A stretch of DNA of 64,000 bases, taken from assembly GCA_910575255.1 (NCBI GenBank), contig CAJTEM010000018.1, positions 1 to 64,000 of the forward strand, in the 5' to 3' direction. Under the pieces are notes generated by a model. The model had not been told where the DNA came from. It was given only the letters and a program-made list of their open reading frames with translations, and did no database searches. The stretch comes from Lachnospiraceae bacterium. GTDB lineage: Bacteria; Bacillota; Clostridia; Lachnospirales; Lachnospiraceae. How positions within the stretch are numbered: position 1 is the first letter of the stretch; each line of letters starts with the position of its first letter. Both the position numbers and the translations under genes were made by a program. This document shows positions 42,584 to 51,829 of the stretch, in pieces.

Positions 42584-44485
42584 TCATCCCTTTTTCTTCT
42601 TTTGGTGAACGTTTCGTATGGTCTTTCTGCCTGCCTTTTGTTTTGAATGGTTACTTTCGGATTCTGGCAGTTTTCCTTCTCCTCTCGCCGGACGAATCAG
42701 ACATTTTTTGTCATATCCGATCAGATCCTTTCGCCCGGCAAGCCTTAAGGCCTCTGCAACCAGCTCATGGTTTTTCGGATCCCGGTACTGAATCAATGCC
42801 CGCTGCATTGCCTTTTCGTGGGGATTCACCGGGACCGGCACCGGCTCCATGGTCCGCGGATCCAGGCCGGTGTAATACATACAGGTAGAGATCGTAGAGG
42901 GCGTGGGATAAAAGTCCTGTACCTGCTCCGGCATATATCCCAGCTCGCGCAGATACTCGGCCAGCTCCACAGCCTCCCGGAGAGTCGAGCCAGGATGAGA
43001 AGACATGAGATAAGGAACCAGATACTGATCCTTGCCAAGCTGCCGGTTCATCCTCTGGTATTCCCGGACAAATTGACGGTATACGGCATTCTCCGGCTTC
43101 CCCATTCGCTTAAGGACAGCATCCGAGACATGTTCTGGCGCTACTTTAAGCTGCCCGCTGACATGGTGTTCACACAATTCCCGAAGAAAAGCCCGGCTTT
43201 TGTCTGCCAGAAGATAATCAAACCGGATTCCGGAACGGATAAAAACCTTTTTCACCTTGGGTAAAGCACGCAATTTGCGCAAAAGTTCGATATAGTCCCC
43301 ATGATCCGCATTCAGGTTTTTGCAGGGGGTGGGAAACAGGCATTGCCGGTCCGGGCAGGCTCCTTTTGTCTCCTGCTTTTTACAGGCCGGGAAACGAAAA
43401 TTCGCCGTCGGTCCGCCCACGTCGTGAATGTATCCTTTAAAATCCGGATCCTCTGTCAGAAGCCTGGCTTCTTCTATCAGGGACTCATGGCTCCGTGACT
43501 GAATGATCCGTCCCTGATGAAAGGTCAGTGCACAAAAACTGCAGGCTCCGAAGCAGCCCCGGCTGCTGATCAGGCTGAACCGGATCTCCTGCATTGCGGG
43601 GACGCCTCCCTCCTTTTCATAAGCAGGATGATAACTGCGCATATAGGAAAACCCGTAGACCTCATCCATCTCCTCCCGGGACAGAGGCTTTGACGGTGGG
43701 TTCTGTATCACATATTCCATGTAGCCGCGGCCGCGATAGGGTTCTGCCAGACGTTTCCCGGTGAACGGATCCGTATTGCGGTACTGGATCGCAAAGCTTC
43801 TGGCATATTCCCTTTTGTCCCTTTTCATGTCCTCGTAATCCGGCAGCAGTTCATATTCATACAGATTTTCCAGGCTTCGGGTCCGATAAACCGTCCCGTC
43901 CACAAAAGTAATCTGTTTTACGTCGATTCCGGCTTCCAGGGCCTCGGCAATCTCCACAATCGAATGCTCTCCCATCCCGTAGGAGATCAGGTCTGCCTGA
44001 GAATCCAAAAGAACCGAGCGTTTCAGCCGGTTGGACCAGTAATCATAATGAGCCAGCCGCCGCAGGCTTGCCTCAATGCCGCCGATAATAATGGGAATGT
44101 CTTTATAGACAGCGCGGATCCGGTTGCAATAGACAATCGTCGCATAATCCGGACGCCTGCCGGTTATACCGCCCGGCGTATACAGATCCTCTCGCCGCCG
44201 TTTTCTGGACACCGAATAATGATTGACCATGGAGTCCATGTTGCCTGCTGACACCAGAAATCCCAGCCGCGGACGTCCCAGGATTCGGAACGCATGATCA
44301 TCGCGCCAGTCCGGCTGGGCAAGGATTCCCACCCGAAAACCCCTTGCCTCCAGAAGGCGGCTGATAATGGCCGTGCCAAAGGAAGGATGATCCACATAGG
44401 CATCCCCGGTCACATAGACAAAATCACACTGTTCCCAGCCACGCGCCTCCATATCCTGCCGGCAGACCGGCAAAAAATCATGCAT
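42584..44485 (-). CDS. ygiQ: YgiQ family radical SAM protein
   Basis: 633 residues from ATG 44485. B12-binding-like N-terminus (FGTAIISRLLEARGFRVGIL), the UPF0313 core YCNRIRAVYKDIPIIIGGIEASLRRLAHYDYW in two parts, and the radical SAM motif CFGACSFCAL (CxxxCxxC). The C-terminus is basic and disordered. A function is not established for this widely conserved family. The ATG lies within the last codons of the HAD gene; an upstream TTG at 44521 is less likely. Confidence 0.9.
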   Translation of the reverse strand: MHDFLPVCRQDMEARGWEQCDFVYVTGDAYVDHPSFGTAIISRLLEARGFRVGILAQPDWRDDHAFRILGRPRLGFLVSAGNMDSMVNHYSVSRKRRREDLYTPGGITGRRPDYATIVYCNRIRAVYKDIPIIIGGIEASLRRLAHYDYWSNRLKRSVLLDSQADLISYGMGEHSIVEIAEALEAGIDVKQITFVDGTVYRTRSLENLYEYELLPDYEDMKRDKREYARSFAIQYRNTDPFTGKRLAEPYRGRGYMEYVIQNPPSKPLSREEMDEVYGFSYMRSYHPAYEKEGGVPAMQEIRFSLISSRGCFGACSFCALTFHQGRIIQSRSHESLIEEARLLTEDPDFKGYIHDVGGPTANFRFPACKKQETKGACPDRQCLFPTPCKNLNADHGDYIELLRKLRALPKVKKVFIRSGIRFDYLLADKSRAFLRELCEHHVSGQLKVAPEHVSDAVLKRMGKPENAVYRQFVREYQRMNRQLGKDQYLVPYLMSSHPGSTLREAVELAEYLRELGYMPEQVQDFYPTPSTISTCMYYTGLDPRTMEPVPVPVNPHEKAMQRALIQYRDPKNHELVAEALRLAGRKDLIGYDKKCLIRPARGEGKLPESESNHSKQKAGRKTIRNVHQKKKKG

Positions 44486-45203
44486 AATTCTCGCCCCCGT
44501 CTGTCTGTCTGCCTTCTCCAAGCAGCTGATAATAATCCTCGATATAGTAATCCGCCAGCCGCAGCTTTTCGTCTTTCATTCCGGCGGAAAAATCATCCTT
44601 CACGGCGCATACCGTCATCCCGGCTGCTTTTCCGGCCAGGATCCCGGCAGGAACATCCTCAAACACCATGCATTGTTCCGGACACGTTCCCAGCCGCTGT
44701 GCCACATTCAGATAAATATCCGGCGCCGGCTTTCCGGCCGATACTTCACAGGCAGTTGCGATTACCTGAAAAAACGGAGCAATTCCCAGGGAATTCAGCA
44801 CGGCATCCACCATCTCTCTGCCGTTGCTGGTGGCGATCCCCATAGCAATCCTTCTGTCCTTCAGAAGCTCCAAAAAGGGACGGACCCCTGCTTTGAGAGG
44901 CACCTCACTGCGGTATTTCTCAATGCTCATCTCCACCCATGCCTGCTTGATCTGCTCGATACTGTCCGGAATCGCAAACTGTTCTTTAAAATACACGGCT
45001 GTCTCAGAAAAGCTCATGCCTTCGATCTCCCTTTGGAGAAGCGGCGGGCATTCATGTCCATAACGTCCCAGGTACTCAATATCAATTGCCTTCCACATCC
45101 ACATGGAATCAACCAGAGTACCGTCCAGGTCAAAAATCACTGCTTCCTTCTGAAAGAGTGCCTGTTGGATCGATAGTTTCCTGTCTTTCTGTTTGATTTT
45201 CAA
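44478..45203 (-). CDS. HAD-superfamily phosphatase (beta-phosphoglucomutase-like)
   Basis: About 241 residues. HAD motif I AVIFDLDGTLVDS, motif II ATSNG, a Lys in SAGKPAPDIY and the acidic motif IV MVFEDVPAG, with a helical cap of the subclass IA type. Probably a sugar-phosphate phosphatase or mutase; the substrate is unresolved. TTG 45203 overlaps the RsuA-type stop (TTGA) and has AAGGAAAGAG upstream; ATG 45224 is an alternative but its ribosome site is too close. Confidence 0.85.
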   Translation of the reverse strand: MKIKQKDRKLSIQQALFQKEAVIFDLDGTLVDSMWMWKAIDIEYLGRYGHECPPLLQREIEGMSFSETAVYFKEQFAIPDSIEQIKQAWVEMSIEKYRSEVPLKAGVRPFLELLKDRRIAMGIATSNGREMVDAVLNSLGIAPFFQVIATACEVSAGKPAPDIYLNVAQRLGTCPEQCMVFEDVPAGILAGKAAGMTVCAVKDDFSAGMKDEKLRLADYYIEDYYQLLGEGRQTDGGENYA

Positions 45204-45928
45204 TGGTTCTCTTTCCTTCCACATTCCTTCAACATGTTTAGCTCCTCGTCCGTCAGACGACGATATTCTCCCGGCTTCAGTGTCTCATCCAGAACAAGGG
45301 ATCCCATCGAGAGGCGTTTTAGATAATCTACCCGGCATCCCAGAGCCTCGAACATCCGTTTGACTTGATGAAATTTTCCTTCTTGAATGGTCAGAAGGAC
45401 CTCATCCTCTGCCAGGATCCGCAACCTGGCCGGCTGCAGGATCGTCTGATCCGGCAAAGTCATCCCGGCTGCCATCTGCTGCCTGGCATCTGCCGGCAAT
45501 TGACCGGTAATTCTGGCAAAATAGGTCTTATCTACATGCCTTCTGGGAGAAAGAAGCTGATGTGCCAGCTCTCCGTCATTCGTCAGCAGCAGAAGGCCCT
45601 CCGTATCCCGATCCAGTCTTCCCACCGGGAACAGGTCCCGACGATTCTCTCCCTCCAGCAGATCCACCACCGTCCGATACCTGGAATCTTCGGTAGCAGA
45701 TACTACATTCTGCGGCTTATAAAGCATGAAATATTCCAGCTTCTGATACGATACCGGCCTGCCGTCCATACAGACCTGGTCTGACTCGGGATCCACTTTT
45801 CGGTCTGCCTGCTTTTCCGTCTGGCCATTGACCTGAATTCTTCCCTTCTTTGCTGCCTGGCGGATCTGGGAGCGGCTTCCCTTTCCCATCTCCGCCAGAT
45901 AACGATCCAGCCGGATCTTTTCTCCCAT
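45200..45928 (-). CDS. RsuA/RluB-family pseudouridine synthase
   Basis: About 242 residues. N-terminal S4 domain (IRLDRYLAEMGKGSRSQIRQAAK in two parts) and catalytic motif GRLDRDTEGLLLLTNDG with the active Asp, then KTYFARITG and EGKFHQVKRMFEALGC. It modifies rRNA, most likely 16S given the RsuA-like length; the site is not certain. ATG 45928 overlaps the preceding gene's stop (TGATG); an in-frame ATG at 45943 is possible. Confidence 0.9.
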   Translation of the reverse strand: MGEKIRLDRYLAEMGKGSRSQIRQAAKKGRIQVNGQTEKQADRKVDPESDQVCMDGRPVSYQKLEYFMLYKPQNVVSATEDSRYRTVVDLLEGENRRDLFPVGRLDRDTEGLLLLTNDGELAHQLLSPRRHVDKTYFARITGQLPADARQQMAAGMTLPDQTILQPARLRILAEDEVLLTIQEGKFHQVKRMFEALGCRVDYLKRLSMGSLVLDETLKPGEYRRLTDEELNMLKECGRKENH

Positions 45929-47316
45929 CACTGCCACCGCCATCCTGGATAATATTTGTTCTTCAATCCCCTGCCTGCGGCCTTTGCCCAGCCTAAAGGA
46001 TAATGCTCCACACAGACCAGAACCCAGCCATCCAAAGGAGATTCCCCTTCTGTCAGAAAAATGCTCTCGCCCTTGAGATAACGGATGATCCGTTCATCCT
46101 CCCGCTTCAGGGAAAGGGTTCTGGCATACTCTCCCGGCTTAAGCGCCATTGCCATTGCCTGTGAGGGCTCAAACCGCCCCCGGCTCACACTTCCCAGCAA
46201 AAGCCCGGTCCGCAGATACCGAAGCCGCCAGCCAGGGTCAAAATCCGCCGGCAGATAATAAACCTGTCCGTCTCTGACCATCATTCGCTCCCGGTCAAAG
46301 GGCTGTGCGAGAAACTTTTCCCATTCCGCAAAATTACTGTCTGTTGTTTTAAAAACCGCTGCCGGATTCTTTTTCCTGCAGCCTTCCGGCATGGCATCCC
46401 CGGCTTTTCGCGCAGCGCCATCCTTTATCGCATCCTTCCGCCTGCGCAGCAGGGCAATAAAATGCCCTTCTCCTCTGACCCGATGAGGAAACAGCCGGAT
46501 CACCGGCTTGCCGTTGATACCGGAAGCTGCCCCTTCCCAGGGAGCAATTGCTGCCAGCTCCAGCTCCGGCATCTGCTCTAAGAGCCAGTCCACGGCGCCT
46601 TCGTCCTCCTCCGGAGAAAATGTACAGGTGGAGTATACCATCTCCCCTCCGGGCTTCAGCATTCTTGCTGCCTGCTTAAGAATCTCCCGCTGCAGAGAAA
46701 CATAGGCCATGGGTCCCCGCTCCAGCCAGCTTTTCACCAGCTCGGGTTCCTTTCGGAACATCCCCTCTCCCGAGCAGGGAGCATCCACCAGGATCTTATC
46801 AAAATATGCGCCAAAGGTTTCTGTCAGCTTTCCCGGCTCCTCTGCCGTCACACAACAATTCGTGATTCCGGCCAGCTCCAGGTTCTTAAGAAGCGCCCGG
46901 GCCCGGGATGCACTGATATCATTCGACACCAGCAGTCCCTCTCCCTTTAAGCGTGCTCCCAGCTCAGTGCTCTTTCCCCCCGGAGCCGCACACAGATCAA
47001 GCACCCGATCTCCCGGCTGCACCTGTAAAACAGCAGCCGGAGCCATGGCACTGGGTTCCTGCACATAATAAAGTCCGGCGTAATAATAGATATCCTTCGC
47101 CGGACGGCTGTTCGGTTCGCAATAATATCCGTACGGATTCCAGATCACCGGGCAGATCTCCCAAGGCGAAATCGCCTCCCATTCCTGTGGTGTCAGCTTT
47201 GCCGGATTGATCCGGATTCCCTGTACCGGCGGTTCTTCGCAGGCTTTTAACCAGGCATCATATTCTGTATTCAGCAAATCCTTCATCCGTTCCAAAAACA
47301 ACTCCGGCCATTTCAT
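45928..47316 (-). CDS. rRNA cytosine-C5-methyltransferase (RsmF/NOP2 type)
   Basis: 462 residues. SAM-binding VLDLCAAPGGKST, the DAPCSGEGMFRK motif with the releasing Cys, and YSTCTFSPEEDE with the catalytic Cys. The C-terminal ~170 residues look like the RsmF-type PUA/RNA-binding extension (GEYARTLSLKREDERIIRYLKGE in two parts). It methylates cytosine C5 in rRNA. Confidence 0.9.
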   Translation of the reverse strand: MKWPELFLERMKDLLNTEYDAWLKACEEPPVQGIRINPAKLTPQEWEAISPWEICPVIWNPYGYYCEPNSRPAKDIYYYAGLYYVQEPSAMAPAAVLQVQPGDRVLDLCAAPGGKSTELGARLKGEGLLVSNDISASRARALLKNLELAGITNCCVTAEEPGKLTETFGAYFDKILVDAPCSGEGMFRKEPELVKSWLERGPMAYVSLQREILKQAARMLKPGGEMVYSTCTFSPEEDEGAVDWLLEQMPELELAAIAPWEGAASGINGKPVIRLFPHRVRGEGHFIALLRRRKDAIKDGAARKAGDAMPEGCRKKNPAAVFKTTDSNFAEWEKFLAQPFDRERMMVRDGQVYYLPADFDPGWRLRYLRTGLLLGSVSRGRFEPSQAMAMALKPGEYARTLSLKREDERIIRYLKGESIFLTEGESPLDGWVLVCVEHYPLGWAKAAGRGLKNKYYPGWRWQ

Positions 47317-47397
47317 CCTGGAATGTCTTCCTCTCTTTCCTCATATAAATTTAGAAAGAATCAAAAGAATGATCCTTTTAAACAGAAGGAGGCTACC

Positions 47398-48360
47398 ATG
47401 ACCCATACCTCTGCCGCAAAGTCCCGTTCCGGCTTTCCCGGTCCTTTTGTTCTTCCGATCCTGTTGCTGGGAGTCCTGCTGTCCTTTCCTGCCCAGTCTG
47501 TCCGCGGCGCTTTAAACGGCCTGCTTCTGTGGTTTCATGTTGTACTTCCCACACTGGCGCCTTTCATGATCTGCACACAGATGATCACTGCGCTGGGCGG
47601 AGCACAATGGATGATGCGTCCCTTTGGCCCTCTGCTGCAGAAACTGTTTGGCCTCTCTCCCTCCGGCGCCTATATCCTGCTGTGCGGTCTGCTGTGTGGT
47701 TATCCTCTGGGAGCCAAAATGTGCGCGGACTTTCTTCGCCGCGGCAATATCAGCGAAAAGGAAGCCGCCTGTCTGCTTGCCATCTGCAATCATCCAAGCC
47801 CCATGTTCTTGTCCGGCTATGTGAGGGCTCAGCTCCCTTTCCCGGTATCCCCTGTGCTGCTTTTTACCAGTCTGTATCTGCCCATCCTGCCGATCTCTTT
47901 CGTGGCCCGGCACATTTACGGAAAAAGGAGCCGTTTTACGGATCCGGTTTTGACAGACCCATCCCCCCGGCAGCCGAATGACACCCCGTCTCTGGAGGAT
48001 GTCATCGCCTCTGCCTGTGAGACTATGGTTATCATCGGAGGCTACATCATGCTGTTCTCCATTCTGGTCGTCTGGATTCAGGAATTCCCGGTCGGCTCCT
48101 CTGCAGCTCGTGCTTTTCTCACCGGTGCGGCAGAAATCACGACCGGAGTCAACAGCCTGTGTCATTACTTCCACGACAAAAAAGCCCTCATGCCTGTCAT
48201 CTGTGCCGTGGCCTTCGGAGGATTCTCCGGAATCTTCCAGACCAAAAGCGTCATCCGGGGCACCGGACTTTCCATCCGGCAGTATCTGTACTGGAAGCTG
48301 TTCCATGCCTGCCTGTCCTGTCTGGTTACTGCATGCCTTCTGTCACTTCCTGTCCGTTAG
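47398..48360 (+). CDS. ylbJ: YlbJ-like sporulation integral membrane protein
   Basis: 320 residues with about eight hydrophobic segments and nucleoside-recognition/gate-type motifs (GYPLGAKMCADFLRRG, CNHPSPMFLSGYV, GGFSGIFQTKSVI). In Bacillus the order rsmD-coaD-ylbJ is conserved; here coaD and rsmD are close by but on the opposite strand. YlbJ is needed for spore formation in Bacillus. ATG 47398 has GAAGGAGG at 7 bases. The 3' end overlaps the convergent gene by 35 bases. Confidence 0.82.
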   Translation: MTHTSAAKSRSGFPGPFVLPILLLGVLLSFPAQSVRGALNGLLLWFHVVLPTLAPFMICTQMITALGGAQWMMRPFGPLLQKLFGLSPSGAYILLCGLLCGYPLGAKMCADFLRRGNISEKEAACLLAICNHPSPMFLSGYVRAQLPFPVSPVLLFTSLYLPILPISFVARHIYGKRSRFTDPVLTDPSPRQPNDTPSLEDVIASACETMVIIGGYIMLFSILVVWIQEFPVGSSAARAFLTGAAEITTGVNSLCHYFHDKKALMPVICAVAFGGFSGIFQTKSVIRGTGLSIRQYLYWKLFHACLSCLVTACLLSLPVR

Positions 48361-48898
48361 AGATGCCGGGAGACAGCTCGCTGCGGTTGGCAGTGACAAT
48401 ATCATAAGCAGACTGCATGGAGGCAAGGTATTCTGAGAAACGTCCCTGTGCGCCTTCCATGGAATGAGAAATGATCGTCTGCAGGCTCTTTAGCATATCG
48501 TCGGTATAATTGATCGAACCCTGACGGATGCTGTCGGCATCCGCCATCGCGCTTTCAATGATTGCCTGCGCCTGTGCCTGCGCCTCTTCCACGATCTCAT
48601 TGGCCCGGGTATATGCCTGCTGCATGATCTCATGCTCATTGACCAGCTCATTGGTCTGCTCCGTGGCCTGTGCCAGGATCGTGTCCGCCTGTACCCGTGC
48701 TTCCGAAAGGATAGCATCCTGATTGCTGATAATCTTCTGGTATTTTTTGATCTCGTCGGGAATCCGCAGACGCAGCTCTACTAAAAGCTCCTCCAACTCT
48801 TCCTTGTTGACCTGTATCTTGGTATTGGACAACGGTGAAAATTTACAGCTGTCAATATATTCTTCAATCTCTCCAATCAATTGTTCGATTCTGCTCAT
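48326..48898 (-). CDS. Coiled-coil protein (DivIVA / V-ATPase subunit H-like)
   Basis: 190 residues, almost entirely helical. Long Ala/Gln/Glu-rich coiled coil in the middle (ANEIVEEAQAQAQAIIESAM, one of several such stretches), no membrane segment. Clostridial genomes annotate similar proteins as ATPase or H+-ATPase subunit H, but the resemblance may reflect only the coiled coil. A role in cell division or envelope organisation is possible. It lies 12 bases upstream... of no gene on its 3' side except ylbJ, with which it converges, and directly follows coaD. Confidence 0.7.
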   Translation of the reverse strand: MSRIEQLIGEIEEYIDSCKFSPLSNTKIQVNKEELEELLVELRLRIPDEIKKYQKIISNQDAILSEARVQADTILAQATEQTNELVNEHEIMQQAYTRANEIVEEAQAQAQAIIESAMADADSIRQGSINYTDDMLKSLQTIISHSMEGAQGRFSEYLASMQSAYDIVTANRSELSPGISNGQEVTEGMQ

Positions 48899-48910
48899 CT
48901 TTCCCTCTCC

Positions 48911-49405
48911 TTACTTCCGATCTATCCCTTTTCTGGCCTTTCTTTTTACCATATCCGCTATATCCGGATGTAAAAATGCCTCCAGATTCCCGTCAAAGGA
49001 AGCGATCTCCTTTACGATGGTAGAGCTGACATAAGAATAATTCAGATTCGTCGTTAAAAATATAGTGTCAATATCCGGCGCCATCACCCGGTTGGTGTGC
49101 GCCATCTGCAGCTCATACTCAAAATCTGTTATCGCACGGAGTCCTCGGACAATTACATTGGCACCACAGTCATGGACAAAGTCCACCAGCAGGCCATTGA
49201 ATGCGCGAATTTCCACATTATCCAGAAAGGAAGTGCCTTTTTTCAGCATTTCAACCCGTTCCTCAACAGAAAACAGCGGCGTCTTGGAACTGTTCTGCAA
49301 AACCCCGACCACTACGTGATCCATCATCCGAGCCGTACGCTCGATAATATCCATATGTCCTAAAGTGACCGGGTCAAAGCTTCCCGGATAAACAGCAACA
49401 GTCAT
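48911..49405 (-). CDS. coaD: Pantetheine-phosphate adenylyltransferase
   Basis: 164 residues, full length for Coa[17 protein letters not shown] contains the T/HxGH nucleotidyltransferase motif, and [14 protein letters not shown] is the ISSTxVKE equivalent. It makes dephospho-CoA from phosphopantetheine and ATP. It starts within the stop of rsmD (ATGA), the usual bacterial pairing. Confidence 0.97.
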   Translation of the reverse strand: MTVAVYPGSFDPVTLGHMDIIERTARMMDHVVVGVLQNSSKTPLFSVEERVEMLKKGTSFLDNVEIRAFNGLLVDFVHDCGANVIVRGLRAITDFEYELQMAHTNRVMAPDIDTIFLTTNLNYSYVSSTIVKEIASFDGNLEAFLHPDIADMVKRKARKGIDRK

Positions 49406-49962
49406 TTTATCTTCTCCCGATACACAAAAATATGTTTATTGCTTTTATAACACTTTTCCTTTTCTATCACATAACCCATGGACTCCAGATATGAAAAATC
49501 CTCTTCCAGCCGTGCTTCCAGAATCAGCCTGCTCTCCTGACGAATCAAAGCAGAATCCTTCAGATAAGTCAGGGCCTGCTTTTCAAGCAGCGCTCCGTAG
49601 GGCGGATCCATGAAAATATAATCAAAACAATATTGTCCTTCCAGCCTGCGAAGTGCAGTCAGCGCATCACATTGCATAATGACTGCCTGTCCGGCCAGTC
49701 TTGTCGCCTGCAGATTCTCCCGGATACACGCGATGGCATCACGCCCCTGATCAACAAACACACACTTTGCTGCCCCGCGGCTTAAGGCTTCGATTCCGAT
49801 CCCGCCGCTGCCGGCAAATAAATCCAGGAAGCTGCAATCTGCCAGATCATACTGCAGCATATTAAAAAGGGTCTCTTTGATCCGATCCGTAGTTGGTCTC
49901 GTATCCAGTCCCTTTGGTGTCTTCAGTGAAATCCTTCTGGCACTTCCGGCTATCACCCGCAT
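49402..49962 (-). CDS. rsmD: 16S rRNA (guanine966-N2)-methyltransferase
   Basis: About 186 residues. [17 protein letters not shown] is the RsmD start, followed by [19 protein letters not shown]-binding [19 protein letters not shown] and the catalytic MDPPYG. ATG 49962 is preferred over one two codons earlier because AAAGGAG is then correctly spaced. Confidence 0.96.
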   Translation of the reverse strand: MRVIAGSARRISLKTPKGLDTRPTTDRIKETLFNMLQYDLADCSFLDLFAGSGGIGIEALSRGAAKCVFVDQGRDAIACIRENLQATRLAGQAVIMQCDALTALRRLEGQYCFDYIFMDPPYGALLEKQALTYLKDSALIRQESRLILEARLEEDFSYLESMGYVIEKEKCYKSNKHIFVYREKIK

Positions 49963-50067
49963 GCTCATTCTCCTTTTCTGGTTCCACGTATCATTATAGT
50001 ATCAAATTTTCCGATACACAAGCATTAATTATGAAACAAGGGAAATTTTTGTGCCGATCGGCTGTTC

Positions 50068-50096
50068 TTTACTAATCAAAGGTCTTGCGGTATAAT
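50068..50096 (+). promoter_or_regulatory. galM promoter
   Basis: TTTACT (50068-50073) and a perfect TATAAT (50091-50096), 17 apart, about 47 bases before the galM ATG. Confidence 0.6.
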
Positions 50097-50142
50097 GAAT
50101 ATGTTTCTGACAGTAAACATTTAACCAAGGAGGATTCAGCTT

Positions 50143-51201
50143 ATGGGATGGAAAAAAGAGAAATTCGGCACATTGGAGAATGGTGCACAAGCAGATAAGT
50201 ATACGCTGACCAATGATCATGGCGTATCCGCATCCTTCACCAATCTGGGCGGCATCTGGCTGTCCATGATCGTTCCGGATAAAAATGGAAACAGGAAAGA
50301 CGTGCTGTTGGGCCGTGATACGGTGGAGCGCTGCCTGACCTTATCCGGACATTTAGGAGAGATTGTCGGAAGAAATGCCAACCGGATCGGGAATGCCGCC
50401 TTTACCCTGAATGGGGTTACCTATGCACTGGGAATCAATGATAAGGGAAGAAATAACCTGCACAGCGGTCCGGACTTTTACCGGAGTCGTCTCTGGGATG
50501 CGCAGGCAGAGGAAACAAAGGAGGGAACCCGTCTTACCTTTTCCCTTTTCAGCCCGGACGGGGATCAGGGATATCCGGGGAATGCCAGGATTGCCGTCAG
50601 CTATACCCTGACAGAGGACAACAGCCTTCGTCTGGATTATCACATGACTGCCGACGCGGATACGGTGGCCAATTTTACGAACCATGCGTATTTTAACCTG
50701 GCTGGCCATGAATCCGGAGATGTCCTGTCCCAGAAGGTCTGGATTGATTCGGATTATTTCACGGTTGCCGATTCGGATTCCATTCCCACCGGAGAGCTGG
50801 TTCCGGTGAAAGGCACTCCCATGGATTTCAATCAGCTCAAGGCGATCGGGCAGGACATTGACGCAGATTATGAGCCGCTGATTTTCGGAAAGGGTTATGA
50901 TCACAACTGGGTATTAAAGCATCCGGCCGGGGAACTTTCCCTTTCTTTGAAGGCAGTGGATGAAAAAAGCGGTCGGGTGATGGAAGTCTATACGGATCTG
51001 CCGGGTGTACAGTTCTACAGCGGCAATATGCTGAACGGAATCGGCAAAGACGGGGTCGAATATCAGGCAAGACATGGTTATTGCTTTGAGACCCAGCATT
51101 ATCCGGATGCCGTCAACAAGCCTCAGTTTCCGTCCCCGTTTTTAAAAGCCGGCGAGGAATACCGGACAACTACCATATACAAATTCACCACAGAAGCCTG
51201 A
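50143..51201 (+). CDS. galM: Aldose 1-epimerase (mutarotase)
   Basis: 352 residues. GRNANRIGNA, NHAYFNLAGHESGDV with the catalytic His, YDHNWVL and TDLPGVQFYSGN near the catalytic Glu are all conserved. It interconverts alpha and beta anomers of galactose, glucose and similar sugars. No galactose genes lie beside it, so it appears to be a stand-alone gene with its own promoter. AAGGAGG ribosome site. Confidence 0.94.
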   Translation: MGWKKEKFGTLENGAQADKYTLTNDHGVSASFTNLGGIWLSMIVPDKNGNRKDVLLGRDTVERCLTLSGHLGEIVGRNANRIGNAAFTLNGVTYALGINDKGRNNLHSGPDFYRSRLWDAQAEETKEGTRLTFSLFSPDGDQGYPGNARIAVSYTLTEDNSLRLDYHMTADADTVANFTNHAYFNLAGHESGDVLSQKVWIDSDYFTVADSDSIPTGELVPVKGTPMDFNQLKAIGQDIDADYEPLIFGKGYDHNWVLKHPAGELSLSLKAVDEKSGRVMEVYTDLPGVQFYSGNMLNGIGKDGVEYQARHGYCFETQHYPDAVNKPQFPSPFLKAGEEYRTTTIYKFTTEA

Positions 51202-51388
51202 CGGACCGCCACATTTTAAAAGGTCCCTTTCTTTTCTAATTTCTGACAGATTACGCAGAAGCTTCTAGTGTATTATCTTTTCTGAGGAACATAATAAGAG
51301 CGTAACAAAAAACAAACGTGTCGTGAGGCAGAACTTTTCGATAAGGCCTGCCTCAGGGCAGGCAAAGAAGAAAAGGAGGGCCTATATT

Positions 51389-51595
51389 ATGGCAAGCAAA
51401 TCTTCTAACAGAGCTGAAGTACCGGAAGCAAAGGAAGCATTGGATCGTTTCAAGATGGAGGTTGCACAGGAGCTTGGTGTTCCGTTATCTAACGGCTACA
51501 ACGGCAATCTGACCTCTGCTCAGAACGGTTCTGTAGGCGGCTATATGGTAAAGAAAATGATCGAGGCTCAGGAAAAGCAGATGGCAGGCAAGTAA
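51389..51595 (+). CDS. Alpha/beta-type small acid-soluble spore protein
   Basis: 68 residues. VPEAKEALDRFKMEVAQELG contains the first SASP motif and GNLTSAQNGSVGGYMVKKMI the second. It coats and protects DNA in the dormant spore. ATG 51389 follows AAAGGAGG. A CATAATA at 51288-51294 could be a sigma-G -10, but I see no matching -35. The gene shows that the organism can sporulate. Confidence 0.95.
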   Translation: MASKSSNRAEVPEAKEALDRFKMEVAQELGVPLSNGYNGNLTSAQNGSVGGYMVKKMIEAQEKQMAGK

Positions 51596-51631
51596 AAGCT
51601 GACCACTGAGCAAAAGCAAAAATAAAAGGGT

Positions 51632-51667
51632 CTCCTGGCGAAGGAATCTTCGTCAGGAGGCTTTTTT
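51632..51667 (+). terminator. Rho-independent terminator of the SASP gene
   Basis: A 12-bp stem (CTCCTGGCGAAG / CTTCGTCAGGAG, one wobble) with loop GAAT and a run of six T. Confidence 0.9.
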
Positions 51668-51735
51668 CTATCAGGACCTTTCTATTACATCTTCTCAATG
51701 GGTCTGGCAAAAGCTGTGTCAATCATTACTTTTCA

Positions 51736-51764
51736 TTGTCATTTCCGGCCAAAGCTGTTATACT
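51736..51764 (+). promoter_or_regulatory. Promoter of the MATE gene
   Basis: TTGTCA (51736-51741) and TATACT (51759-51764), 17 apart, about 66 bases before the ATG at 51830. Confidence 0.6.
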
Positions 51765-51829
51765 GTAACCGTTCAGATAACCCTGGATAATAATAACTTT
51801 TTCGTATTGCAACAGAAAGGTAATCTTCC

